Of a stretch of 64,000 bases of DNA, positions 17,714-25,229 are shown one piece after another (the stretch's first letter is position 1; each line of letters opens with the position of its first letter). The DNA is from Psychromonas marina (GTDB lineage Bacteria; Pseudomonadota; Gammaproteobacteria; Enterobacterales; Psychromonadaceae). The position numbers and the translations under genes are program-made. The stretch covers positions 124,001-188,000 of the forward strand of contig NZ_BSPQ01000004.1 of the NCBI RefSeq assembly GCF_030161115.1. The letters run 5' to 3'. The notes beneath the pieces were generated by a model. That model saw only the letters and a list, made by a program, of their open reading frames with translations. It had not been told where the DNA came from and did no database searches.

Positions 17714-18160
17714 TTAATAAAAGAGTAAACCTTCAGGTAATGAAATAACGAATACTTCACCAAATAGAAAATAAATTGTGAATACAAATATCCACGCGAC
17801 AATGTAATAAAGTGGCTTTTTAACTTTGTAATAAATAAGGTAAAAGGTAAAACCGATTAGGCTTGCAAGTAAGTAACCAACAAGGCTGATAAGGACCGCG
17901 TAAGCAATGAGAAAGACCACGCCAAAAATTGATTTACTGGATAGCAGTGGTTCCTCTTTCACTGTTTTTTTGTTGTTTTTATGTTGAACAATTAAAACGC
18001 CACATATAATTATTTGAATAATGGCTATTGCAGCAGGAAAGAAATCTGCACCGACAGGGGCGTCTTGAAAGCGGGGTTCAGGGAATTGACTGATGAGCAC
18101 TAACAGTATTGCACTTAACGCAATAATTAATGCGGGAAATAAAATATTGCGATTGAGCAT
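17714..18160 (-). CDS. tctB: Tripartite tricarboxylate transporter, small permease subunit TctB
   Basis: A 148-aa membrane protein with four predicted helices (near residues 7-24, 37-56, 80-105 and 115-140), the size and layout of TctB. It partners TctA in the membrane. It lies between tctC and tctA in the normal order, and downstream of a terminator-like hairpin that would lower its expression relative to tctC. Confidence 0.85.
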   Translation of the reverse strand: MLNRNILFPALIIALSAILLVLISQFPEPRFQDAPVGADFFPAAIAIIQIIICGVLIVQHKNNKKTVKEEPLLSSKSIFGVVFLIAYAVLISLVGYLLASLIGFTFYLIYYKVKKPLYYIVAWIFVFTIYFLFGEVFVISLPEGLLFY

Positions 18161-18202
18161 AATAGACTCTCGAATAAACGCTAAAATGTTTAAATGTTAT
18201 GG

Positions 18203-18236
18203 ATTATAAAAAAGCCAAGGAGATCTCCTTGGCTTT
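18203..18236 (-). terminator. Intra-operon terminator/attenuator between tctC and tctB
   Basis: A fully symmetric 26-bp palindrome with half AAAGCCAAGGAGA is followed on the minus strand by TTTTTTATAAT. Read-through would feed tctBA, so the binding protein is probably made in excess, as is usual for such importers. Confidence 0.8.
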
Positions 18237-18248
18237 AATTACTTCTGT

Positions 18249-19175
18249 TTAATTAATTAATTTACCTAGAAGTTTTGTATCTTCTTTCACGAAATCAGTA
18301 AACTCTTGCGCTTTTAGTGGATGAATTGTCATTGCACCTTTAGCCATAAAGTCTTTGAACTCTGCAGTTGCCATTGCTTGGTCAAATGCTTTACCTAGTA
18401 GTTCGATGATCTCATCTGGTGTATCTTTAGGTGCTCCGATGCCACGCCATGTACCCGTTACAACATCTAGACCTTGCTCTTTCAGCGTTGGTACATCTGG
18501 GATGTAAGAGATACGTTCAGAAGACATAACGCCTAATGCTTTAAGCTGACCAGAACGAAGCTGAGCGATCGCTTCACCCGGCGTTACCATAGTGACTTGT
18601 GTATGGTGACCTAAAACGGATGGGATTGCTTCGGCAGAACCATTGTAAGGAACGGCGTTAAGTTTGATTGATTGTGATTTTTCTAATGCCATCAAATAAA
18701 AGTTTGGCGCTGCAGTAGAAGCGAATTTTACTTTGCCTGGGTTACTCTTTGCTTCTGCTACTAAGTCATTAACTGTGTTGAATGGGCTATCAGCGGGTAC
18801 TAAAATAACTGCAGGGTCTAAGTTAACCATGCGGATTAATTTAAAGTCATCAGCAGTATTCTGCATTAACCCCATTTGTGGCAATGAAGCAATTTCACGT
18901 GTTACAACCGTTAGCGTGTAGCCATCAGCGCGCTGATTCGCACCAAAACTCATACCTACCGCACCTGCACCACCAGTACGATTCATTACAGAGATACTTG
19001 TTCCAAGGATATCTTTACTGCTATTTGCCAAAGTACGGCCTACAGCATCCGTCCCCCCCCCCGCACCAAATGGGACTATTAAACGAATATTTTTAGAAGG
19101 GTAATCTGCTGCGAAAGAACTTGCTGACATTATCAGTCCTGCAGTAATCAATGCAGTTTTAAGTAATCTTTTCAT
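18249..19175 (-). CDS. tctC: Tripartite tricarboxylate transporter substrate-binding protein TctC
   Basis: The periplasmic receptor of the TTT importer (Bug family), 308 aa. The signal peptide ends SSFA near residue 22. The family start YPSKNIRLIVPFGAGGGTDAVGR and the VILVPADSPFNTVNDLVAEAKSNPGKVKFAS region are clear. The glycine-rich loop at residues 37-40 is coded by a run of ten G residues (C at 19053-19062 on the plus strand), unusual for this AT-rich DNA and prone to slippage. It is the second gene of the operon, and a terminator-like hairpin follows. Confidence 0.93.
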   Translation of the reverse strand: MKRLLKTALITAGLIMSASSFAADYPSKNIRLIVPFGAGGGTDAVGRTLANSSKDILGTSISVMNRTGGAGAVGMSFGANQRADGYTLTVVTREIASLPQMGLMQNTADDFKLIRMVNLDPAVILVPADSPFNTVNDLVAEAKSNPGKVKFASTAAPNFYLMALEKSQSIKLNAVPYNGSAEAIPSVLGHHTQVTMVTPGEAIAQLRSGQLKALGVMSSERISYIPDVPTLKEQGLDVVTGTWRGIGAPKDTPDEIIELLGKAFDQAMATAEFKDFMAKGAMTIHPLKAQEFTDFVKEDTKLLGKLIN

Positions 19176-19206
19176 TGTTAAACTTCCTTTTTATTAAATA
19201 ACAGAA

Positions 19207-19680
19207 TTAATCTCTGTAGGTTTGGGTTGGGTTTTCTATTTTTTGAGTTTGATATTCATGTATCGTTAATTGCTCAATCGCGACTGCGATCCAACCACTC
19301 ACTAACATATCAAACCATTGTTGAACGCCACTGCAGGCAACAACGATATTTCCGTAGACAAAAGAGCCATAGAAAAGTACATCTCCATCACGGAGTGATG
19401 ACGGGTGAAGATTTTGGTGATTAATGTTTGCAGAACCATCGCGCCATGCTTGTTGTGCTTTTTTTCTGGCAAGCTGGTCAAATGGAATTGTCCATTCATG
19501 AGGTTTACCCAGAGAGGCTTCATAAAGAACGGCATCTTCAAAGCTTGATTCCCAAGGTTTAACAGCGGGATTCATAATCACTATATGGAGTTCTTTGCGA
19601 TTTGTTTGATTAAAAAGCTGTTCGATAGCTGGGGTAACTAACGCCACGGCATCAATAGCTAGTTGCTTATTATTCTTCAT
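19207..19680 (-). CDS. Conserved protein of unknown function, first gene of the tct operon
   Basis: A 157-aa soluble protein without a signal peptide or membrane helix. Recognisable blocks are HIVIMNPAVKPWESSFEDAVLYEASLG, WTIPFDQLARKKAQQAWRDG and LRDGDVLFYGSFVYGNIVVACSGVQQWFDMLVSGW. I have a sense that similar proteins occur next to carboxylate transporters but cannot name a function. It lies 31 bp upstream of tctC on the same strand, so it is presumably the promoter-proximal gene of the operon. A substrate-processing or regulatory role is possible. Confidence 0.7.
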   Translation of the reverse strand: MKNNKQLAIDAVALVTPAIEQLFNQTNRKELHIVIMNPAVKPWESSFEDAVLYEASLGKPHEWTIPFDQLARKKAQQAWRDGSANINHQNLHPSSLRDGDVLFYGSFVYGNIVVACSGVQQWFDMLVSGWIAVAIEQLTIHEYQTQKIENPTQTYRD

Positions 19681-20051
19681 CTGAAATCTCTTTTTGCTGT
19701 GTGTTTTATAATCATATTGTATTATTTTAATGCGTGTGGTGTTTGCGTTTACATAATGGAATGTAGTTCAAAGAGTAAGGATAAACTATGTGACAGGGAG
19801 CCAATAAACGTTATTTAATAATGTAGAGATTATCTTATTTATTAATTTGGCAACCGTAACCTGTTGAATTGGTTGAATTGGTTGATTTGTGTTGTTGTTT
19901 TAAGTCGAGGTTTTGAGGATGTGTTCATTAATTAAAAGCGAAAAAAGCATCGATATTTATTCGCTTAATTAATATTAGTGGTTAGATAAGCCAGTGTTTT
20001 TTATAGGTGTATTAGTCATATTAAATAGTGGGTGTTATGTGCTGTTTAGTT
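19681..20051. other. Intergenic region upstream of the tct operon
   Basis: About 370 bases with no gene. At 19715-19729 there is TATTGTATTATTTTA, a one-sided match to the TATTGNNNTACAATA motif seen elsewhere in the window, 35 bp ahead of the first tct gene. Around 19864-19887 the 9-base unit GGTTGAATT is repeated about 2.5 times. The right end is the 3' flank of the TetR gene, with no good terminator seen. Confidence 0.4.
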
Positions 20052-20645
20052 TTACTTTTTGACGTCACTGAAGGCCAGAAATAGCGTATCAATCATCTCT
20101 TTGATTGCTTTGTTATCATTATTGACACGTGTGTAAGTCCGTAACCCCATTATTTGAATTTGCAGGGACCGTGCTAACTGTTTTGCATCTTTTTCTTTGT
20201 CGACTTCGCCGAACGCCTGAGCTTCAATAAAGGTTGCGGCGAAGCTGAGTTCTATTTTATGAAGTAAGGATTTTGCTTCTGCTAATAACTCTGCATTTTC
20301 TTCGGTTAGCTCTGATATTGTTTTAGCAAGCATACACATACCACTTGGTGCACTGTCTTGGCTGTCGATAACAGCCATTTCAACAAAGGCTTTTAACCCT
20401 TTTAAAGGTGATCCCGTTGTTGATTTTAATGCTGTTAATTGTGCGAATCCTTGCTGTGTATAATATTGCAATGCTTCTTTAAATAGTCCCTCTTTACTAC
20501 CAAATGCAGCATAAATACTACCAGGTCGCATATCGATCACATCTTGCAAGTTGCGCATTGATGTACCGTGGAAGCCTTTCTCCCAATACAAATTTGTTGC
20601 CTTTTCAACAACATCCTGACGATTTTGTTTCCCTGCTTTAGCCAT
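20052..20645 (-). CDS. TetR-family transcriptional regulator
   Basis: A 197-aa regulator. Residues about 8-55 form the TetR helix-turn-helix (VVEKATNLYWEKGFHGTSMRNLQDVIDMRPGSIYAAFGSKEGLFKEAL). The ligand domain includes PSGMCMLAKTISEL, a Cys-containing stretch like those in electrophile-sensing relatives, though this is only suggestive. It diverges from a two-gene redox module and two TetR-type palindromes lie between them, so autorepression and control of the module are likely. Confidence 0.88.
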   Translation of the reverse strand: MAKAGKQNRQDVVEKATNLYWEKGFHGTSMRNLQDVIDMRPGSIYAAFGSKEGLFKEALQYYTQQGFAQLTALKSTTGSPLKGLKAFVEMAVIDSQDSAPSGMCMLAKTISELTEENAELLAEAKSLLHKIELSFAATFIEAQAFGEVDKEKDAKQLARSLQIQIMGLRTYTRVNNDNKAIKEMIDTLFLAFSDVKK

Positions 20646-20669
20646 AATATTTACCTACATAATACTTTT

Positions 20670-20708
20670 TTGAACGATTGTTCAATAATATCTTGAACGA
20701 TCGTTCAA
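20670..20708. promoter_or_regulatory. Twin TetR operators
   Basis: TTGAACGATTGTTCAA at 20670-20685 and the perfect palindrome TTGAACGATCGTTCAA at 20693-20708, 23 bp centre to centre, lie between the TetR gene and the divergent AhpD-like gene. They are classic TetR-family half-sites (GAACG/CGTTC). Confidence 0.85.
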
Positions 20709-20774
20709 ATCCAGTTATATTCTTTCCATCAACGACACAATTAATTTAAAAAAACTAATTTAAGGAAGATAAAA

Positions 20775-21326
20775 ATGACGACATTTACACTACATACAAT
20801 TGATTCTGCACCCATCAAAAGCAAAGATATTCTCGAACAATCGGTGAAACAAAATGGTATGTTACCGAACTTACATGCAGTGATGGCTGAGGCTCCTGGG
20901 TTATTAGAGGCTTATCAAACAGTAGGGAAATTATTTAGTCACTCCTCTTTTAATGCAGAAGAGCTGACGGTGGTGTGGCAAACAATTAATGTTGAGCATA
21001 ACTGCACCTACTGTGTCCCTGCGCACACCGGTATTGCACATGCTATGCAAGTAGATGCAAAGCTAACTGAAGCATTGCGTAATGAAACGGAAATGCCAAC
21101 AGAAAGATTACAAGTATTACGAGATACCACATTGAGTATGGTGCGCAATCGCGGCCTTATTTCTGAGCAAGAAGTAGAAGCATTTTTTGCTGTAGGTTAT
21201 GAGCAACGTCAACTGCTTGAAATCGTATTAGGTTTATCACAAAAAATAATGAGCAACTATACTAATCACCTTGCGCACACGCCTTTGGATAAGCCATTTC
21301 AACAATTTGCATGGGAAAAAAAGTAG
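20775..21326 (+). CDS. AhpD-like carboxymuconolactone decarboxylase-family protein
   Basis: A 183-aa all-helical protein with the AhpD-type active site E-H-N-C77-T-Y-C80-V-P-A-H84 (CxxC-x3-H), which in this family supports disulfide or peroxidase chemistry. An AAGGAAG ribosome site precedes the ATG. It is the first gene of a TetR-controlled pair with a FrnE-like thiol oxidoreductase 100 bp downstream, so a role in detoxifying reactive electrophiles or peroxides is likely. The substrate is unknown. Confidence 0.85.
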   Translation: MTTFTLHTIDSAPIKSKDILEQSVKQNGMLPNLHAVMAEAPGLLEAYQTVGKLFSHSSFNAEELTVVWQTINVEHNCTYCVPAHTGIAHAMQVDAKLTEALRNETEMPTERLQVLRDTTLSMVRNRGLISEQEVEAFFAVGYEQRQLLEIVLGLSQKIMSNYTNHLAHTPLDKPFQQFAWEKK

Positions 21327-21426
21327 TCATCAATCAACATGATTAACCCGTAAGCTGCTAATAGCATCATGTTAATTAGCGGCGCTTTATTTAAAAAAGT
21401 ACGCTGCAGCAGCTGATATAGAGGTA

Positions 21427-22077
21427 ATGATGAGTAATAAAATTAAGTTAGATATTGTTTCAGATGTGGTTTGTCCTTGGTGCGTTATTGGTTATAAAAA
21501 CCTGCAAAAAGCGATCGATGAGCTTGGTGTCGGTGATAATATTGATCTGCAATGGCAACCTTTTGAATTAAACCCCGGCATGCCTGTAGAAGGGCAAGAT
21601 CTACGTGAACATGTTGCTGAAAAGTATGGTTCTTCATTACAAGAGAGTAGCGCTGCACGCATTAATATTACGCAACGCGGTGCAGAAGCCGGATTCACTT
21701 TTAATTTCTTTGAAGGAATGACAATTGTTAATACGCGTGATGCACACATCTTATTGGAGTACGCACATCAGTTTGGTTTACAAACTGAATTAAAGCTACG
21801 TCTATTTACGGCCGCTTTTACGGATAAGAAAGATGTTTCAAATAGAGAAACTTTGTTGAATGAAGTGGCTCTGGTTGGTTTAGATGTTGATCAAGCAAAA
21901 GTACATTTACAAGATGCACAGTATCGCGATGAAGTGGTAAAGCAAGAGCAGTATTGGCAAAGTTTAGGTATTTCAGCCGTACCTGCCGTCGTATTTAATC
22001 GGACCAGTGCGATGTCTGGTGCACAATCGGTAGAAGCGTATAAACAGGCATTAACAGAATTATTAGCCGTAAAATAA
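21427..22077 (+). CDS. DsbA-family (FrnE-like) thiol-disulfide oxidoreductase
   Basis: A 216-aa cytoplasmic protein, lacking a signal peptide, of the FrnE/2-hydroxychromene isomerase-type DsbA group. The redox motif is C16-P-W-C19 in SDVVCPWCVIGYKNL. The thioredoxin fold carries a helical insertion, and the cis-Pro region reads GISAVPAVVFN. GAGGTAATG gives a good ribosome site. It is second in the TetR-controlled redox module, ending at a strong terminator. A role in thiol or electrophile stress is inferred. Confidence 0.87.
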   Translation: MMSNKIKLDIVSDVVCPWCVIGYKNLQKAIDELGVGDNIDLQWQPFELNPGMPVEGQDLREHVAEKYGSSLQESSAARINITQRGAEAGFTFNFFEGMTIVNTRDAHILLEYAHQFGLQTELKLRLFTAAFTDKKDVSNRETLLNEVALVGLDVDQAKVHLQDAQYRDEVVKQEQYWQSLGISAVPAVVFNRTSAMSGAQSVEAYKQALTELLAVK

Positions 22078-22392
22078 ACTTGCCACCAACGACACTATGG
22101 TTGGTTATCCAATGATGGTGTTTTTTTTTGCTCTTCGGTAATCATTCATTTCTGTTGAAATAGCAGTTTGTTACTGCAAAAAGATAAATTTCCTACATTT
22201 TAAAAATCCATTATAAATCAATGTCTTGATTTATATTTGGTGTGTTCATCGTTATTCTTCCCCTCTTATTTAGTAATATTCTTTATAATAAAAATGCCTT
22301 TATTTATTAATGCGTTAGTGATAAGTCCTTCCAATAAGGAGGAGATAATAGTACCTTGCACTTTTATAAATAGTTAAAGGAATAAAAGTAAG
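22078..22392. other. Intergenic region before the binding protein-chemoreceptor pair
   Basis: About 315 bases. The left end is the terminator at 22092-22130. The rest is AT-rich promoter DNA. TCCTT-CCAAT-AAGGA near 22326-22340 can form a small hairpin. I looked for a FliA (sigma-28) promoter and did not find a convincing one. Confidence 0.45.
22092..22130 (+). terminator. Terminator of the TetR-controlled redox operon
   Basis: The stem ACACTAT / ATGGTGT encloses TTGG-TTAT-CCAA and is followed by nine T residues. Confidence 0.85.
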
Positions 22393-23247
22393 ATGCAAAG
22401 ATGCAAATGGATAGGCAATCTACTCCTCTTTGTCTGTATTTCACTCTCCATGCCGGTTCAAAGCAGTGAAGTTGTGATTAACAAAGCAATTGGCGGTAAC
22501 GTCCTTGTTAGTGAAATATTAACCTTAATACTCAGCAAGTCAGATCCTCAGGCAAATATTAGGCAACTATCAGCAGAGTTCCCTGAGCAGCGATTGATTG
22601 ATGATATACACTCAGGAAAAGTCAGTTTACTGTGGTCTGGTGCATCCCCGCATTTAGAAGAACAGTTATTGCCGATCCGCATTCCTCTTTTTAAAGGATT
22701 ACTTGGGCACCGTATATTTATTATTAAAGAGGAGCATCAGTCTCGATTTAATCATATTACGACGCTAGAACAGCTTAAAAAATTATCCGCAGGGCAAGGC
22801 ACGCTTTGGGGTGACACTAAAGTGTTAAAGGATGCGAATCTACCGGTTGTAACTGCTCTGAAATACCCCAACTTATTTCATATGTTAGAGGGGGAGCGTT
22901 TTGACTATTTTCCTCGCGCAATACATGAACCTTGGAATGAGGTTTCTGCTCGACCTGAACTCAATCTTAAAGTTGAAGATAAAACGCTGTTAATTTATCC
23001 CTTTGCGATGTATTTCTACGTCAATAAAAATGATCACGATCTGCATGATAAGTTGACACAAGGTTTTGAAACGGCGATTGCCGATGGCAGCTTTGATCGG
23101 CTGTTTCTTAATAATCCCATGATTAAAGAAGCATTACAGAAAAGTAACCTAAGTCAGCGTAACGTGATTAGGATAAAAAATCCTAATATGCATCCTGATA
23201 CCCCGGTTAATCGTCCTGAGTTATGGCTAGATATCAATAGCCTGTAA
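22393..23247 (+). CDS. Periplasmic solute-binding-like protein paired with a chemoreceptor
   Basis: A 284-aa exported protein whose signal peptide ends near residue 24 (PVQS). The body looks like a type II periplasmic binding fold of the amino-acid kind ([17 protein letters not shown], then [19 protein letters not shown] and [15 protein letters not shown]). There are no permease or ATPase genes beside it. Instead a chemoreceptor gene starts 13 bp later, so the protein more likely feeds ligand information to that receptor than imports a solute. The ligand is unknown. Confidence 0.7.
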   Translation: MQRCKWIGNLLLFVCISLSMPVQSSEVVINKAIGGNVLVSEILTLILSKSDPQANIRQLSAEFPEQRLIDDIHSGKVSLLWSGASPHLEEQLLPIRIPLFKGLLGHRIFIIKEEHQSRFNHITTLEQLKKLSAGQGTLWGDTKVLKDANLPVVTALKYPNLFHMLEGERFDYFPRAIHEPWNEVSARPELNLKVEDKTLLIYPFAMYFYVNKNDHDLHDKLTQGFETAIADGSFDRLFLNNPMIKEALQKSNLSQRNVIRIKNPNMHPDTPVNRPELWLDINSL

Positions 23248-23260
23248 AAAAGAGAAAAGT

Positions 23261-24754
23261 ATGAATTCAATTACAAAAAAATCGATGTTGCTATTAAGCA
23301 GCGTCTCTTTATTAGTGATGGTTATTGTTTTTACAGTTAGCCATATGTTAGCTAAAAATTACCTTGAAGAAAGACTTATAGAGGAAATTTCAGATACCCA
23401 AACGACGTTGGAAATTGTACTTCAAGAGCCAATCTTTGTTTACGATAAAGAGCTTATCAGTAATATTTTAGGTGCCTTTGTTTTAAATACGAGCATCCAT
23501 AAAATATCTGCTTATGACCATCGTGATCTGCTTTTATCTGAAAAAATTGAAGAAGCGCAGGCACCTGCAAACAGTGATGTCATTCCGAAAGAGGTGACCA
23601 TTGTGGATGAGGGTGGAAAAACTATTGGTAAGCTTAATATCATGTTTCGTGCTGACAGTAATGCGGCACTGCTTAATGCAGTAGGCATTGCATTTTTAGC
23701 TATCGCTGTGATTTTAATTATCGTCCTACAGTTAACCAATTGGTACGCACTTTCTAAGTTAGTGGTTCAACCTTTACGTACGGTTGGTAATGCATTAGCG
23801 GTGATCGCATCGGGTGGTGGAGATCTGACTAGTCGTTTAACGATTAAGAGCAATGATGAGATTGGCAAACTAGCCGAGGATTTTAACCATTTTATTACGC
23901 AGCTACATGGTATTGTGAAAGGAGTGGTTAGTGCTGCCAATGAGGTTAATGATACCTCTACTCGCATCATTGACTCAGCGTCAAAAAATGTAGATGCCAC
24001 GCAAAAGCAGTTGCAAGAAACAGAACAAGCCTCAACCGCTTTACATGAGATGACATTGACTACCAATGAGATTGCTCAAAATGCAGGGCATACCGCTAAA
24101 AGCACTGAAGTATGTAGTCAGTTAGCGCAAACAGGCCGTGATGTTGTGAATGAAACGGCGCAACAGATCAACCTGTTAGGCAGCGATATGATGATAACCG
24201 CTGAGAAAATTGTTCAGCTGCGTGATAAAAGCGAGTCAATTGGTTCTGTGTTGGATGTAATAAAAAGTATCGCTGAACAAACCAACTTATTAGCGTTAAA
24301 TGCCGCAATTGAAGCCGCACGAGCGGGTGAACAAGGGCGTGGTTTTGCAGTCGTAGCAGATGAAGTTCGAAGCCTTGCGCAACGTACTCAAGAATCAACA
24401 TCTGAAATTGAAAAGATTATTGATGAGTTACAAAAAGCATCAATGGAAGCGAATGACTCAATGGATGGAAGCCAGCAGGCGTTACAAAAAACGGTTGAAG
24501 AGTCAGAAAATGCGAGTATTGCACTTAATGATATCCAAACCACAATTGATGAAATTACCGGTATGAATGCGCAAATTGCAGCCGCTTCGGAAGAGCAAAA
24601 TGCTGTTGCTGCGGATGTGAGCCAGAATGTTACAGAGATCTTCAATATCACTAATGAAGTGAGTAATAATGCGCAAGGTGCACGTAGTGATAGCGAGCGT
24701 TTAGGTGAGTTAGGCGGCGGCTTAATCGCGAACCTTTCTAAATTCAAAATATAA
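23261..24754 (+). CDS. Methyl-accepting chemotaxis protein
   Basis: A 497-aa chemoreceptor: TM1 about 9-30, a compact periplasmic domain of some 110 residues, TM2 about 146-168 ([26 protein letters not shown]), HAMP, then the cytoplasmic hairpin with the tip [20 protein letters not shown] and [19 protein letters not shown]. It directly follows a binding-protein-like gene and probably shares its message. The small periplasmic domain fits indirect sensing through that partner. No CheR/CheB pentapeptide is seen. Confidence 0.92.
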   Translation: MNSITKKSMLLLSSVSLLVMVIVFTVSHMLAKNYLEERLIEEISDTQTTLEIVLQEPIFVYDKELISNILGAFVLNTSIHKISAYDHRDLLLSEKIEEAQAPANSDVIPKEVTIVDEGGKTIGKLNIMFRADSNAALLNAVGIAFLAIAVILIIVLQLTNWYALSKLVVQPLRTVGNALAVIASGGGDLTSRLTIKSNDEIGKLAEDFNHFITQLHGIVKGVVSAANEVNDTSTRIIDSASKNVDATQKQLQETEQASTALHEMTLTTNEIAQNAGHTAKSTEVCSQLAQTGRDVVNETAQQINLLGSDMMITAEKIVQLRDKSESIGSVLDVIKSIAEQTNLLALNAAIEAARAGEQGRGFAVVADEVRSLAQRTQESTSEIEKIIDELQKASMEANDSMDGSQQALQKTVEESENASIALNDIQTTIDEITGMNAQIAAASEEQNAVAADVSQNVTEIFNITNEVSNNAQGARSDSERLGELGGGLIANLSKFKI

Positions 24755-24770
24755 TAGAGGTATTAAATAA

Positions 24771-24827
24771 GCGCTTTTAGTTTTCCATTTTAATTATCAT
24801 GGTCAATAAAAGTGCTAATTATTTTTA
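24771..24827 (+). terminator. Likely terminator after the chemoreceptor gene
   Basis: GCGCTTTTA at 24771-24779 can pair with TAAAAGTGC around 24807-24815 (one G-T pair), followed by TAATTATTTTTA. The long loop makes this only a moderate candidate. Confidence 0.5.
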
Positions 24828-24837
24828 CTGGAGGTGT

Positions 24838-24876
24838 ATGCTAAGAAAACATGCACCTGTTTATTTTATTATATGA
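24838..24876 (+). CDS. 12-codon leader peptide overlapping the next gene (ATGA coupling)
   Basis: ATG CTA AGA ... ATA TGA encodes MLRKHAPVYFII. A consensus GGAGGT Shine-Dalgarno sequence sits at 24830-24835, but only 2 bases before the ATG. The TGA stop at 24874-24876 overlaps the ATG of the following gene at 24873, the normal layout of translational coupling, and that gene has no ribosome site of its own. Whether the peptide matters or is merely a ribosome-loading device is unknown. An in-frame GTG at 24834 for the downstream gene is the competing explanation. Confidence 0.45.
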   Translation: MLRKHAPVYFII

Positions 24877-25163
24877 ATCACTTAAAAAATAGAAAACCAT
24901 CAATTAAGCAGCAATTAGATAAAATACAGTCTGCCGAAGCATTAATGCAGTTTTTTGAAATGGATTTTGAAACACCATTTATCAATATTCATGGTGATCA
25001 GCTGATAAAGCGCTTTGCAGGTAATGTGATTATCAGACAACCCGAAGATTGGTTTGATTATCGACGCTGCTTGAAAAATGCCTATTGTCGTATCCAGCGT
25101 TCGCTTTTACCTAAAGGCGGCCGCAGTGCTTGTCGAGGTTGTAGTTCTTGTGAGCGACGCTGA
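24873..25163 (+). CDS. Small NifW-like protein with a cysteine-rich tail
   Basis: A 96-aa protein if started at the ATG 24873, or 109 aa from the GTG at 24834. The region IQSAEALMQFFEMDFETPFINIHGDQLIKRFAGNV recalls the start of NifW family proteins (SAEDFLDFF, VNVNRLHILKRF), and the later RRCLKNAYCRIQ helix fits too, but no nitrogen-fixation genes are present. The C-terminus CRGCSSCERR has three Cys and could bind metal. Identification is tentative and by eye. It follows the chemoreceptor and ends at a strong terminator. Confidence 0.5.
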   Translation: MNHLKNRKPSIKQQLDKIQSAEALMQFFEMDFETPFINIHGDQLIKRFAGNVIIRQPEDWFDYRRCLKNAYCRIQRSLLPKGGRSACRGCSSCERR

Positions 25164-25170
25164 ATGGATA

Positions 25171-25206
25171 AAAAACACTGACTATTGTTATAGCCAGTGT
25201 TTTTTA
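25171..25206. terminator. Bidirectional terminator between the NifW-like gene and the pyrophosphatase
   Basis: AAAAACACTG and CAGTGTTTTT with inner CTAT / ATAG pairing, flanked by A and T tracts on both sides, between convergent genes. Confidence 0.9.
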
Positions 25207-25229
25207 AATACCTTCTTTTTTAGAAAGGT

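Noticed and set aside
22270-22392. FliA (sigma-28) promoter for the binding protein-chemoreceptor pair
   Set aside because: A GTGATAA element is present, but no TAAA box at the needed distance.
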